Positions 11,331 through 23,170 of a DNA stretch of 64,000 nucleotides are shown piece after piece. Below the pieces are notes generated by a model. It was not told the origin of the DNA. It was given only the letters and a program-made list of their open reading frames with translations, and made no database searches. The stretch covers positions 1-64,000 of the forward strand of contig JARFJB010000667.1 in NCBI GenBank assembly GCA_036346205.1, in the 5' to 3' direction. This DNA is from Vesta saturnalis. Taxonomy: Eukaryota > Arthropoda > Insecta > Coleoptera > Lampyridae. The position numbers and the translations under genes were made by a program. Numbering within the stretch: the first letter of the stretch is position 1; every line of letters begins with the position of its first letter.

Positions 11331-12043
11331 ATAAAAAAATTTTATCAAATTTTATTTTTATCAATATTAATTATTAGAATAGAACCTTGATTTCAATTCC
11401 CTCTTATTCATGAATAGCTATATGAATAGGACTTGAAATTAATGTTTTATCTATTATTCCAATTTTAAATTCAAGAAAAAATAAACTTTCTTCAGAATCT
11501 TCAATTAGTTTATTACACAAACTATTGTATCATCAGTAATTCTATTAGCAATTATCATATTAATAATAAGTTCGAGATTTTCATCATAAATAAAACAAGA
11601 ATCATTAATTATTTTTATTATAAATTCAAGACTTCTAATGAAAATAGGAATAACCCCGTTCCATTTTTGATTTACAGAAGTTCTTGAAGGATTAGATTGA
11701 ATAAATTGTATATTAATATTAACATGACAGAAAGTTGCCCCTATAGTCCTGTTAATACTAAATATTAAATTCAAATCTTTTATAATAATTATTATTTTAA
11801 TGGCAATAATTGTAAGAGGATTAATGGCATTTAATCAAATTAGAATACGAAAAATTTTAGCATATTTATCAATTAATCATATAGGATGAATAATTGCAAT
11901 AATTTATCTTCAAACAACATGAATAATTTACTTTTTAATTTATTCAATTCTTACAATCAATGTAATTTTAATTATAAAGAAAAACAAAATTTATTTTATT
12001 AATCAATTAGTTCAGAAATTAAATTTTTATTTTGAAAAATGAC
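11331..12043 (+). pseudogene. nad2: Mitochondrial nad2, N-terminal two thirds (nuclear copy)
   Basis: Complex I subunit 2, starting at an ATA Met codon after trnM. Conserved blocks in the invertebrate mitochondrial code: WMGLEINVLSIIPI, SSES, LLMKMGMTPFHFWF, EVLEGLDWMN, LTWQKVAPM, NQISMRKILAYLSINHMGWM and YFLIYS. A small frame break lies near 11515. The sequence ends at about 12043, before the C-terminus, where BEL/Pao-related sequence begins. Confidence 0.85.
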
Positions 12044-12174
12044 ACGCTTTGCAAAAACACAAATAATCAAAAGTTTGTAGGAGAAACCTGACTTCAAACA
12101 CGCTTGCCAATTAAGAGTACATCGACACTTTCACGACGAGAGTTAACGAGCAACTAATAGGGATGCAAACAAAA

Positions 12175-12305
12175 CATCGATGTTTTCAAACATCGATGTA
12201 TCGTTCATAAAAATAGATGTTTTAACATCGATGTTGAAACCAAAATATCGACGATACATCGTTGTTCAAGAACGATGTTTTATGAACGATGTTTTATCGT
12301 ACATA
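12175..12305. repeat. hAT left subterminal repeats (ACATCGATGT palindromes)
   Basis: Several copies of AACATCGATGTT and variants (TATCGACGATA, AACGATGTTTTAT) crowd the first 150 bases of the element, in both orientations. Such subterminal repeats are the usual hAT transposase-binding sites. Confidence 0.75.
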
Positions 12306-13073
12306 GACATAACGCCGAACGCACCATCTTGCGCTCTATCTGTGAGATTACCTGTCTCAGTCTCAAGCGTACATTTTCAATTTAGCGTCTCGCTTAGTCG
12401 CTCACTCACTCAGCAATACAAACAAATGCGCGCCGAACGAAGCAGTCTGCCATTAGGTTAGTCACATAAACTAAAAATCCCTTTAGTTTATGGTTATTGG
12501 TTAGTCAGTTACATGCGCTACATTTGCTTGGATGGATGGATTGCTCGCTTAAATCGACGGCAATTGTTTTGTATATTGTTACAATCTTGTTTTCGCATCT
12601 TAAAAGTGAACTAAAGTCAGAGTTTATTGTAATATCTATGTGTATTGTTTACGTAAGTACCAATTATTTTATTTCAATAATTTGATAATAATCTATTATA
12701 TTGTTTTACTTGAAAAAGTGGACTTAAAAAGGTTAGGTACCCGATTATCTATTTATATGACATAAATAAATTTATATTCTTCCATTTTAATAAAAGTTAC
12801 TTTTACGAAAATTTGGTTATGAAAATAGTGATGGGATTAGTTGTATTTTTAAAACCGTTTTTACTTTTTTAAGTACTAATATTTTATTGTATACTCACAA
12901 AGAGGTATTGTTTGAATATTATTCATTCTGAATCTTTTCAATAGTTTTATTTATTGTTATTAACAAATATTATTGACGAATTTAATACAATTTTGAGTAT
13001 GGAAAGTTATACTTAAATACAGTTACCATTCATTATAATTTAATACTTAATATTGATTTTCTTTCCAGATAAA

Positions 13074-15008
13074 ATGCCACCGAATAAAAAGAAAAGTAAA
13101 ATTTGGAATTATTTCAAGAAATGTGACAATGATAAAGGGGCTATTTGTAAATTTTGCAATAAAAACCTGAAAACGTCAGGTAACACGACAAATATGCGGG
13201 GTCATCTAGAGAAGGTACACCCAGAGTATATTCAGCAGGTAATAGCAGAGGAGCCAGTTCAAAAGAAGAAGAGGGCCTGTGATGCTGATGACGAAGAAGT
13301 TCAAACTGAACAACTAGCGAGTACTAGTGCTGCTGCGGACGTCGATTCCAATTATGTTCCAGATATAGCCAGTTTTTGGGTAGCACTTCAAGTGCTACGA
13401 CCTCAAATACAACAATACAATCAAGGCAAGAATCTGTCAATGTGTTATTTAATAACATAAAAGTGTAACTAGTGTAGAAGGTAACAAACATAAAAAATTA
13501 CTGAATCGATTGTGAATTTCATCATCTTAGATCACAAACCGTTTTCAGTTGTAGAAGGAAAGGATTTCTACAACTAATGAAAGAAATTGTGCCTTTATAT
13601 AAAGTCCTTCAAGAGAAACATTTAAAAACGTATTGACGACAAATATGAGGTCATGTCAGTGGTGTTCAAAAATATATACAAGAAGCAGAACATTACTGTA
13701 TTACATATGACATATGGACTGAGACAATGAAAAATAAGTCATTTGTTGAGTCAGCACTCACTTTTTAGAAAATAGTAAGCTTATAAGTGTATCTCTGGGA
13801 GTTTTTGAACTGTTTGAAAGACATACAGCTGACTATGTACAAAGGAAACTTACGGAAATTTTCCATGAATGGAATATCTCGACCGATAAAGTAACAGCTG
13901 TAGTAACTGACAATGACAGCACAGTTATGAAAGTAAATAGAGCTATGTTTGGTGAAAAAAAAATTATACCCTGTTTTGCTCATACAGTGAACTTGGTTGT
14001 CACGAATTCGTTAGATAAATGGCATCTGCGATTATAAACAAGGTACGTGAAATTGTGAAATTCATGAAACGTAGTGTCAACGCCAGTGATGAACTACGCA
14101 AGAAGCAAAAGGAAAATAGCTTGATGGAAGGTAAGATTAAGAAACTAATATTGGATGTTCGGACGCGATGGAATTCTACCTATTATATGTTAGAACGATT
14201 CATGGAGCTAATTGAAATTATAGGTGCGATATTATTGTGCCGCCCAGATGCGCCTCAATGATCATATCAAGTGAAATAGGCGGCCTACGCGAAATCATTC
14301 AACTTTTGCAACCGTTCGAAAGGTTAACTAAAGGTCTGTGCACAACATTTTATTACAGTAAGCAAAGTAATACCTCTCGTGAGCTGCCTTCGTGGCATGC
14401 TTGAAAAATATTCTGGCATACCATTTCTCCATGAAGCCACCCTATCGCTTAAATTAGAAATCGAAAAAGAAGTCACGAAAAGATTTGATAAGTTAGAGCA
14501 CTGTTCGTCGTTGGCTATTGCTACCGCATTGGATCCTCGATTCAAGCTGATTCATTTTAAAGATGCCACTGCGAAGGGTAAAGTCATAAACTACATAAAT
14601 AATTACGTAGCGAGTAATCTAAAGAATGTAGCTGTAGCAAATGAGTCTTCTGATGAGTCTGAAAAAGGAGATAATCCTGAAGGCGACATATGGAGCTACC
14701 ATAAAACATTAACTCACTACAACATAAAAAATAAAACTCAAGATCAAACTAAAGCGGACACCGAACTACAAATGTTCATGTCATCCCTGTCACTCCTATA
14801 AAGGGAGATGCATTGGACATGTGGGATGACATGAAAGGGCTGTTTCGGGCTTCATAGCCTAGCTATGATCTACTTACCCATTGTAACTTCAGTACCCAGT
14901 GAGCGGTTGTTTTCAGAAGCTGGAGCTACAATCACGCAAGAGAGAAACCGCTTATTGGGTACCAGATTATCCAAATTGTTATTTTTAAATTCAATTTTGA
15001 AGAAGTAA
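13074..15008 (+). pseudogene. hAT transposase with BED zinc finger, broken
   Basis: It cuts and rejoins element ends. It starts MPPNKKKSKIWNYFKKCDND just after a TTTCCAG acceptor. A BED zinc finger follows (CKFCNK, then HLEKVH). The RNase H-like core is recognisable as YDIWTETMKNKSFV, then VFELFERHTADYV, TDNDSTVMK with PCFAHTVNL, LDVRTRWNSTYYM, and ATALDPRFKLIHF near 14530. The C-terminal hATC dimerisation domain is SVPSERLFSEAG, then ITQERNRLLG and LLFLNSILKK. Frame breaks lie near 13460, 13650, 13760, 14020, 14260-14380 and 14800-14860, so it is inactive in this sequence. The architecture is that of ZBED-like hAT proteins. Confidence 0.88.
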
Positions 15009-15554
15009 ACGTTCGTTATGCTTATTTCTTAAGAACTTAATTTAAAAATAACAGTGCGAATTAAAATATGTTTAATTAATACTTGTTATTTTCCATTATA
15101 TTACTTTTTCATAAATTTTTCTTATTGCCAATAATAATTTATAATATAAAAGTTGATTATTATACCTATTTCTTTCATTTCTATATTCTATATAAAATAA
15201 AATATAAAATAAATATATTCTATATAAAAATGACCATTTTCCTTAGATGTAGGTACATTTATTTTAAATGGTGATAGGGATATGTTAGTTGTTAGTGTGT
15301 GCCCACGTTCTTGAATAGTAAGTACAGTAGTGAATGTTGGGTAAGGCAAAAGACATATAAATAGAATAAACATAGTATTTAGTAGGAAGGAGAGCATGTG
15401 TGGTATTTCTTTGAAAGATGGAGTGACAGAAATGTAAAAGGATGATGTTAGTGAAAGCAAGAATTAAGAAAGGTGTGCTAAGGTGTTTGGGCGATACTTA
15501 AAAAAAACGATGTTTCATTTGCATCGCAGAAACACTGGAACAAGCGTTAAAAGA

Positions 15555-15680
15555 TTATGTAAATGGTGATAAAAAAAATATCGATATATCGTCGATAAAC
15601 ATCGATATTTTTAACATCGATGTTTCACTTTTCAAAACATCGATATCCTAACATCGATGTTTTTTTATGAGCGATGTTGC
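15555..15680. repeat. hAT right subterminal repeats (TATCGATA/ACATCGATGT)
   Basis: ATATCGATATATCGTCGATA and repeated AACATCGATGTT or ACATCGATAT palindromes, mirroring the left end. Confidence 0.75.
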
Positions 15681-15695
15681 ATCCCTAGCAACTAA

Positions 15696-16000
15696 ACATT
15701 TGAGACCCACATTACTACTAGCGCCGTCTCTAGTTGAGACCCAACTTTGGCTACGGATATTACCATACCGTTGCGTATCTTAAACGATTTCTCAATCAAC
15801 GGTTCAACGTTTTTATGTGTACATAGTACATTTTGTGCTTCACTAACTAATTCAAAATAAAGATTTTGAAAACTTTCACGTTCCTCAAATTGTTTCTCTG
15901 CGTTATCATCTAAAAATTCAATCTCTAATTGCACATCATTAAAAGAATCATAAATCGGTAGAATTTTATCTAACCGTTGTTGCAAATTGTTTATTTCCAT
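15696..16000 (-). pseudogene. BEL/Pao-like gag start (copy A), cut by the hAT element
   Basis: The minus-strand frame begins MEINNLQQRLDKILPIYDSF, then NDVQLEIEFLDD, ERESFQNLYFELVSEAQNVL. This resembles the coiled N-terminal gag segment that precedes DUF1759 in insect BEL/Pao retrotransposons ('F..VQ..IE....E..REEFE..YF.L...A'). The start is supported by the primer site and LTR upstream at 16413-16638. DUF1759, protease, RT and integrase are absent. The segment 12044-12149, on the far side of the hAT element, is the same sequence continuing. Confidence 0.7.
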
Positions 16001-16412
16001 TGTGGTAATTTCGTTAGTATTTAATGAAATTGAACTCTTTTGAAATAATGTTAATTGAGATTTATAAACACCACGTTTGTGTATTAACGCTTAAAATTTT
16101 CCGAATCCATTTTGAACACAATAACTTGATTTTAAGGAAATGATAAGAGTTAATACTTTCAAATGTAAAAGAAAAGGATTGACTTACAATGATAAACGTT
16201 GCAAAGCAGCTGTGATTGTGCACTTGCGTTACTTGCTTGAGCTCTTGGGTACATGCAATCGACCAGTAAACTTGTAACGGTGGTGCATAGGTATTCTTAA
16301 CTTGAAGGTCCGTGCTTGTGATGACTGAACCACTGTGTTTCACTATTTGACTGCGTGATTATTAAAACCACCACTTTATAATTGATTGTTTATTAATTTA
16401 TAATAAACATTT

Positions 16413-16426
16413 GGCTCGAAGGACCA
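16413..16426 (-). other. tRNA-Tyr primer-binding site of the BEL/Pao-like element (copy A)
   Basis: The + strand reads GGCTCGAAGGACCA, which equals the 3' end of insect tRNA-Tyr including CCA. The minus-strand element therefore has a 14-base primer-binding site exactly next to the LTR edge. Confidence 0.85.
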
Positions 16427-16638
16427 TGTTTAATAATTGTTAACTCTTCTGGTATCCATAAAACCACGAAATAAATATAAACGTGTGTATTTAATACTCA
16501 TTTATTGGATAACACGTCTGTATTATACGTCTGTATCATCTCTATGGTCTGTATGAACTCGATCGCTCCTTTCAACAATATTGCGGCGATTGCTTAAATA
16601 CAAAAATAGCGCGAGATTTAAACATAAAATTCTTAACA
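16427..16638 (-). repeat. Candidate LTR of the BEL/Pao-like element (copy A)
   Basis: On the minus strand this begins TGTTAAGAAT and ends TTATTAAACA, directly abutting the primer-binding site. It contains AATAAA as a possible polyadenylation signal. No second LTR is in the window, so the boundary away from the primer site rests only on the TG...CA rule. Confidence 0.65.
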
Positions 16639-16899
16639 CAAAGTATACGAAAAAGCAATTAGTGAAGGAAATAGATAAATGAGTGTTAAATTATTATAAT
16701 ACTTACATAGAATATATTTTAGGTTTATTATTCTTAGTGCTGCTAATAAGGATGGTTTTATTTACGAAATGGTTTATTGAACAACTTGTTTCAACTAGGA
16801 ATTGATTTGTTGCTTGTCTGACAAATGAAATAAACAAGACTAATACCTACTAAACATCAAATTTATTCCAATAAATATATATACATATAATAAATACTT

Positions 16900-17194
16900 A
16901 TCTTTCGGTGTTCTGATTTGTCAACTTCAAGACAGTTTAACAATATTTAATTTTAATGATCTAGTTATTTTTACTAAAATTGTATTTTATAGTTGGCTTA
17001 TACGTTTTCCAAACTGTTATATTAATAGCAGGCTCATGTTAATGTTCTAATTTTTCAAATTTCAAAAAATTGTTTTTCAACGTCTTTAACAATTTTTAAT
17101 ATTACTACTGACGAAGATAACTGTAAGTGTTATCGAAACGTTTAGATTGTATAATTTAAAGTACACCATTAAAAAATCCCAAAAAAGATAAGTA
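16900..17194 (+). mobile_element. Penelope-like element, 3' end (copy A)
   Basis: About 290 bases match, in reverse orientation and with moderate divergence, the segment 57163-57450, which lies downstream of a Penelope-like reverse transcriptase/GIY-YIG gene. Shared landmarks are AGCAGGCTCATG/CATAAGCCTGCT, the CTGACGA...GAAACG block and the terminal CCCAAAAAAGATAAGTA. The pogo-like transposon inserted in the final TA. 16639-16899 is AT-rich and unassigned. Confidence 0.7.
17108..17141 (+). ncRNA. Hammerhead-ribozyme-like motif (copy A)
   Basis: CTGACGA, A, stem GATAAC, loop TGTAAGT, stem GTTATC, GAAAC. The stem is perfect and both core strands (CUGANGA, GAAA) are present. One extra A stands between the core and the stem. 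Penelope-like elements are known to carry hammerheads in their terminal repeats. Confidence 0.5.
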
Positions 17195-19743
17195 CCGTCA
17201 AACGGGGTGACTTCGGACGGTGGAGGTGACTTCGGACAGTCATTCGTTCGCTACTCATTATGCGTATTTTACCGAATGCATGCATTTTAGCGCCAATATT
17301 GTAATGCAAGGTCATAGTAGCCAGTATTTATTAGATCATAGTGCGTGTAGGTCGCTCTGAAAGCGAAACTTCGCCGCGTGCTACGTTTTTAATAAAAAAT
17401 TGAATTTCGTGAATATAAATAAGTATTCTACACTGAACTACTTAACACCTGCGACATTTCTGAATATTTTGCTTATTAGTACAACTATTTAACAATCATT
17501 TGAGAACAAAATTAATTTTTTTCCTAGAATAATTTTTTTTTATACAGGCCCGTAACAAAAAAATTGTCTTTTAGGGGGTGACTTCGGACAATGCCACGAA
17601 TGTATAGAAAAGTGTTAGGAGGCCGTAGTTATCAGAATTACAATCACGAAAACCTTAAAAAGCTATAAAAGATGTTAAAACGGAACCAAGTCGTTAAGAA
17701 CAGCGTCAGAATTTTATGGTGTTCCAAGATCGACCATAAGCAACGGAGTCAATGAAAACATCCAAAAAAGCAGGAGGTCAAAGTGTTCTTAGTGTTGCCG
17801 AAGAAAATCGTCTGGTTTTGTTAATACAAAGTGCCTGTGACTGGGGATTTCCACTAACTGAGTATGATATCAGGTAATAATAAAACAATACTAGAATAGG
17901 AAAGGTGTTAATATTGAAAAATTCCGTGACAATATGCCCGGACGCGATTGGACAAAATGTTTTCTGTCTCGTCATAATGAATTAACTGTAAGATTCAGCC
18001 AAAATATAAAACGGCTTCGTGCACGAGTTTCTGTCCAAACTATAACTGAATATTTTAGGGAACTAAAAAAAGCATTAGAAAATATTGATCCAGGAAATGT
18101 TGTGAATTATGACGAGACGAACTTTAGTGACGATCCTGGCAAAACCAAGGTCGTATGTAAAAGTGGTGTAAAACACTGCGACAGAATTATGGATTCCACA
18201 AAGACAAGCATAAGTGTGATGATGTCTGCATCTGCAAATGGAAAACTTTTACCAACATGTTTACAAGGCGAAGCATCGATATCAAGAATGGGAGGAAAAC
18301 GCTCCTCCTGGATGTGAATATAGCATGAGCAAGTCGGGATGGTTCGAGGCAGCAACGTTTTACGAGTGGTTTAGTAAAATATTATTGCCATATTTTCGAA
18401 ACAAGGAAGGAACCAAGCTACTGATTGGAGATAACCTTTCCAGCCATTTAACCATAAAAGTTATAGAGGAATGTCATAACAATGATATAAAATTCATTTT
18501 GTTGACCAAACTCGACACATCTGTGTCAACCCCTTGACGTGTCGTTTTTTGGGCCTTTAAAGAAGGCTTGGCGAAAAATATTGACGGAATGGAAATACCA
18601 GAGGAAAGGTGCATTTCAAAAATCAGACTTTCCACAATTGTTGCAAAGAACACTACAGTTCATTCAAGCTAAGTCCGAAGCAAATATTGTTTCTGGATTT
18701 CGAGGATGTGGGATAGTTCCGTTCAATCCGCAAGAAGTCATCAGACGTTTACCAAATCATATGAGGCGTGATGAAGAACCAGGCACTATGCTTGATGAAT
18801 CTTTATTGGATTTCTTAAAAGAAAACAGAAACCCTCAGGAAAATAACAAAAAAGGAAAACGAAAGTGGATAAATGTCCCACCTGGTCGAGAAATTACTAA
18901 AGAAGATATAAATGCACCTCTAGCAAGACCTTCAACTTCAGGTTGTCAAAAAACTATACAATCTACTTCCCAATCTATTGTTGACGACAGTGATCCTTCA
19001 AGTGATTCGGATTCGGACTCAATGCCATTGACTGAACTCATACAAAAACAAAAGAAGGCGAAGACAACAGAAACTGCAGAACTACAAGTTAATGGCTTTG
19101 GGATCATTGCTGTTCCTGTAAATAACTCCTCGAAGATAAAATATTATGTAGGAAAAATTATTAGTAAACAAGGAAATCATATGCATGTGAAGTTTCTAAG
19201 AAAGAAGAACACCGGAGAAGGTTGTATTTTTATCTTTCCAATCATAGATGATGAAAGCGATGTTGCGGCAGAAGACATTTTTCAAAAATTGATCATCCTC
19301 CAGCAACACAGAGACCGTTATACTTTTCAAAATTTGCCTATGAACATTACTATTGAATAATTAGTTCGACATTTGTTATTTTTCTATGTTTTAAGTTTTG
19401 TAAATTTTTTGCATAAATATATAAGTTTTCAGTAGGCTTTCATGTTGAATTTTACAAACCACATTCTTACAAAACATTAAAAAAACAAAAAAAGTGTTCG
19501 AAGTCACCCCAGTTGTGGGGAAACATCGAAATCCGTACCATTTAGAGATGTGTAAAGTCACCCACACTACTAGGTGACTTCGGACACAAAAAAAAATAAC
19601 AATGCAGTGGCGTAAAATAAAATCTGTGATAGTATTTAGATTTTCCGATAATTGAACTACACTTTGGTAAAATATAGTCTGGATAATATTTTAGTTTGGA
19701 AGAAATAGAAAACTCTAAAAACTGTCAAATCACCCTATGACGG
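17195..19743 (+). mobile_element. pogo/Tigger-like transposon (copy A)
   Basis: It starts CCGTCAAACGGGGTGAC after TA (17193-17194) and ends CCTATGACGG before TA (19744-19745). The right end has lost several bases relative to copy B, where the inverted repeat is clear. It contains the broken transposase at 17591-19360 and the motif array described for copy B, some units damaged here (for example at 19551-19563). Confidence 0.85.
17591..19360 (+). pseudogene. pogo/Tigger-like DDE_1 transposase (copy A), broken
   Basis: Same gene as 35610-37388 in copy B, with complementary damage. The N-terminal helix-turn-helix is frame-broken by single-base losses (near 17660, 17700 and 17870). The catalytic core is visible as NVVNYDETNFSDDPG (first Asp) and LLIGDNLSSH (second Asp). 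The segment LLPPNSTHL has lost two bases near 18504. By contrast LDVSFFGPLKKAWR (third Asp) reads correctly here, and the last 273 codons (18539-19360) are open, ending in a Ser/Asp-rich linker SSDSDSDS and a C-terminal domain. Reading both copies side by side shows that many breaks are private to one copy. Confidence 0.85.
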
Positions 19744-19745
19744 TA

Positions 19746-21406
19746 TTTAATGCTAGGCCACAGATTGCTTAAAACTTGTGTTGCGTATTTAACTTTCATC
19801 TTCTCAAAACAATTCTTTATATGAGCATCAGTAAGCTTTGGAGCAAGTCGGCATTGCAAAACTTTATCAACTTTATAAAAATTTCTGATACATTCCCAGC
19901 TTGTTCCACAGTTTTATTCACAAATGAATACTTCATCATATTATTTCAATTGACTTCATTAAATGACGTTAAATATATAATGAACTTTTTCAGCATCTAC
20001 TTCAAAGGACGTTTGTGTATTTTCATAATCCGCAATCAAAGATTGAATAATGTTAAGCAATTTGAACCCTGATCACTAATATAATTGCCACAACTGCAAG
20101 ACCTATATGTTTAATTTCTGAATATCCATAAGTATTATATCTTGCAATGTTTTGTTTATGGCTGATTGTAAAAAAGAATGCAAGAGGTTGCTTCCATTTG
20201 TTGTAGATGCTTATTAAAATAACAGCACCACTGGAAGCAACTTTTTTTCCATATACATCTTCAAAACCAATTATCTCATCTCTGCCGATGTGATAAAAAA
20301 GATTACTTTGAGGCTAATTTCATCTATACATATTACACAATTTTTATCAGATTGTCAAATGAAGCCACCTAAAACTAATACAATGAAAAATTATACATAA
20401 ATAACAGCACCTCACTACTTTTAATTCTAGAAGTTCAAAATCTTCTTGAAACCCAGGGTAAACCTTAACATTGCAGTTATTCTCTAAAGTTCGTTTACAT
20501 GGTAATTGCCAGTATATTGTAAGACTTTGGGCCAAGTATAAAGACAACGCCATTTGTTTTACTTCTGATGTGTATTTCACTCTACCACTGTGGGGTTTTC
20601 GCTTGAATTTACCAATTCTGCTGTTGAAGGTAAAACTTATCACAAAATTGAAACTGTTGCAATGTTGCGCTATCAGTATTAAAAGACTCATGTTACATTT
20701 TCTTTCATTTAGTCTTTTGCTGGCTTGTTTTGCTTTTATCTTCTTTTAATTTTATCTTTCCTGGACTATTTGATGACAATACAGAGGAGGTTTGTGTCGC
20801 AGTACTTGAATTTGGTGATACAAATTGAGAATTGCCAGATATTTTCTTTTCTACAAAGGGAAAAAATTATGAAGAAACACAGTTAGTAACAATTATTGTG
20901 AGTACCTAGTGAGACGTCATCAACGTTACTCGTTGCAGTAACTTTTAATTCATTGCAAATATTTGAACAGTCATCCTTGCTAGTACTTGCTAGTGGTTTA
21001 TTGCACGTTTTCTAAAGTTTTAAATGTGAATACTAAACTGATAATGAAAATAACAAGTTACCTAGTATGACAATTTCATCCTTTTTGTCAGATCTTGCAG
21101 GCACTCGTCGATAAGCTGTAGGCTGTAACCTATTTTTAAATCATTTAAAAATCAGCATTTTGAAAATGTGTGCTACAGACTCTATAATTCTTGTAAAGTT
21201 GTAGTGAACCCTTTGTTTCAAGTTCAACTTTACCACACGCTTTAACCCACAAACAGCATCTGAAAACATATGTTAAAACATTAATATTGTATATATCACA
21301 TTTTACCTTTTCGTGTCTTTGAAATCGAAAAAGCTAATTTTTCAGCATTGCTGCTGTTGTTGGACATTCTTTAAAAGAACATGTAAATTTGCTTCGTACG
21401 ATTCAT
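19746..21406 (-). pseudogene. THAP/P-element-like transposase (copy A), badly gapped
   Basis: Counterpart of 37797-39545 in copy B. The start ATG (21406) and the exon 1 start with GGFTCSF are recognisable, but dozens of 1-4 base losses break the frame. QALACMNEVL-like blocks cannot be read through; the best surviving pieces are the second THAP exon around 21230-21080 and KMKVKYATQV near 19790. All interpretation should use copy B. Confidence 0.8.
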
Positions 21407-22799
21407 TTTCAATACAAAACAGAAGCTGATGATGTATAAATATTATTTATATGTTAATAAATCACCTCTTGAACAGTATACTCATGACAAGTCGGTTTAC
21501 AAATAGATACCGTTTTTATGATAAATCAAAAGAAATTAAAATCAGATGATCGGTCTAAACACATATCGCCATTTTGCTGGTAGTACAGAATGACGCACGT
21601 AAACGAAATTAGCAACAAAATTCCTATGTAATGTCGCTACTGTATTAGCTATATATTTATACTGTGATAAAGTCACTGTAATCGTGTTTACCAGTACAGT
21701 GGCGTGCGAGTTTCTGTTAGAGCAATTTTGTATCAATACGTGCTTTCAAATACAAATAATTGTTTTGTATTTTTAATATTTTCTTCACACGAAAACCAAC
21801 GTAGTGCAAACATTTGTAGTTAAAGTAGTTACAAAACGTCGTGGCACTCGATATATGGCAAATGAAAAATTTAGTAGTAATTATCGATTTTTTAAAGATT
21901 GATATCGTAACTAAATGCATTTTTATTGAATAATCATTTGTAACAATTCAATTTAGGTAAGTATTGGATTACCTATTTCATATTTGCATTAAAATAATTT
22001 TTTAGTAAACATAACCTAACTTGTTCATTGGCTGTTTTTATCAAGCATTTGCAAAAATGAAGTTCAACGTTTTATAAACTTTTAATTACACCCAACAGAT
22101 AGAAAATAAGATAAGATTTTTGGTTCTTAATCTTAGCAATCATTGAATAGGTAGGTAAATTCTTAAAACTCATCGTTGATCGCAGGTCTAAATATTTGTA
22201 GTTTTAAGAACCAACAACAGGAATCAATCAATTAGCATCAGGATTTGCAAAAAATTCAACATTTTATAAACTTTTAATTACACCCAATAAATAGACACAA
22301 AATAAGAATCAATTACATTACATTAAAATATATGACAGAAAATGTTGTTACAAATAAAAGTACCTACCTATTTATTCAGTTCACACTATTAATTTATTGG
22401 CTGACTAGAAAATGTGAAAAATTATTTGTTCGATAATTCTTAAATTAAGTAATAGAAGGTGCAAATGTGTACTATATTTACTATAATTAAGCTTCTCAAT
22501 GTGATTATATTAGAACTTAATACTTATACTTCTATTGGAGGACACACACAAACAGTGAAATAACTACTACGTTTCACAGCAGTGTGCAACTTAATGAGAC
22601 CCTCCTTGTTTGAATGGAAAACATTTTTGTAGAAGTATTTCAAATTCTAATACCAATATGTAAAATAAATCACAAATTCATTAAAATGTAATTTTATTAA
22701 CATGCAAAAATAAGAACTACAGAAGTTTAATTAGTTGAATCTAATTTACTGTCACTGTCTTTGCAATACTATTTTTAATTTATTCATCACTTTCACCTG
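21407..22799. other. Non-coding stretch with short direct repeats (copy A)
   Basis: AT-rich. It holds a ~60-bp direct repeat (22047-22108 and 22243-22303, sharing TTTTATAAACTTTTAATTAC) and the first member (21727-21830) of a ~100-bp direct repeat whose second member is at 23383-23480. No coding signal. Confidence 0.55.
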
Positions 22800-23170
22800 T
22801 ATTTATGGTAAAAATCAGCTCTTCAACTTCATCAATAAAACCTTCTTTTTCTAACTATTCTTGTTCAATCTTCTCTGTATGTTTGCACACAGCTTCTGAT
22901 TCTTCACCGTCAATTGATTTAAATTTATTCTCTGCTAATTTCCACACATTTGCAAATTTAAACGTCATATTAATACTCCCTACATAATTTTTAACTTGAG
23001 CCCATATCTTTTCAATTGGATTTACCTTTGGATGGTAGAGTTGCAACCTTACCATAAAATGATCATGTTCAGCCATCAACATCGATTAAATAATTTTATG
23101 AACTGGTCGATCAAGTTTCATTTTCTCATAGAGTTCTGGTTTTGTCTCATTTTGTTGAAATACAATCGCC
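22800..23170 (-). pseudogene. DDE_3 transposase C-terminal fragment (copy A)
   Basis: Minus-strand LYHPKVNPIEKIWAQVKNYV is the third catalytic block (Asn-Pro-Ile-Glu) of an IS630/Tc1-type DDE_3 transposase. It is followed by KLAENKF and an acidic tail with one stop near 22855. The N-terminal two thirds are missing. Duplicate of 40970-41345. Confidence 0.75.

Larger units (their letters stand above)
12158..15687 (+). mobile_element. Complete hAT transposon with exact 8-bp target duplication
   Basis: The ends are TAGGGATGCAA (12158) and TTGCATCCCTA (ending 15687), perfectly inverted over 11 bases. They are flanked by the identical 8-bp duplication GCAACTAA at 12150-12157 and 15688-15695, the size typical of hAT. 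At 3530 bp it holds one broken transposase gene, preceded by what looks like a non-coding first exon and an intron. It is inserted in the BEL/Pao-like sequence, which continues on both sides. Confidence 0.95.

Noticed and set aside
17595..19360. Treating the two pogo transposases as two independent genes
   Set aside because: They are copies within the 18-kb duplication, with shared and private breaks; the sequence supports only one ancestral gene.
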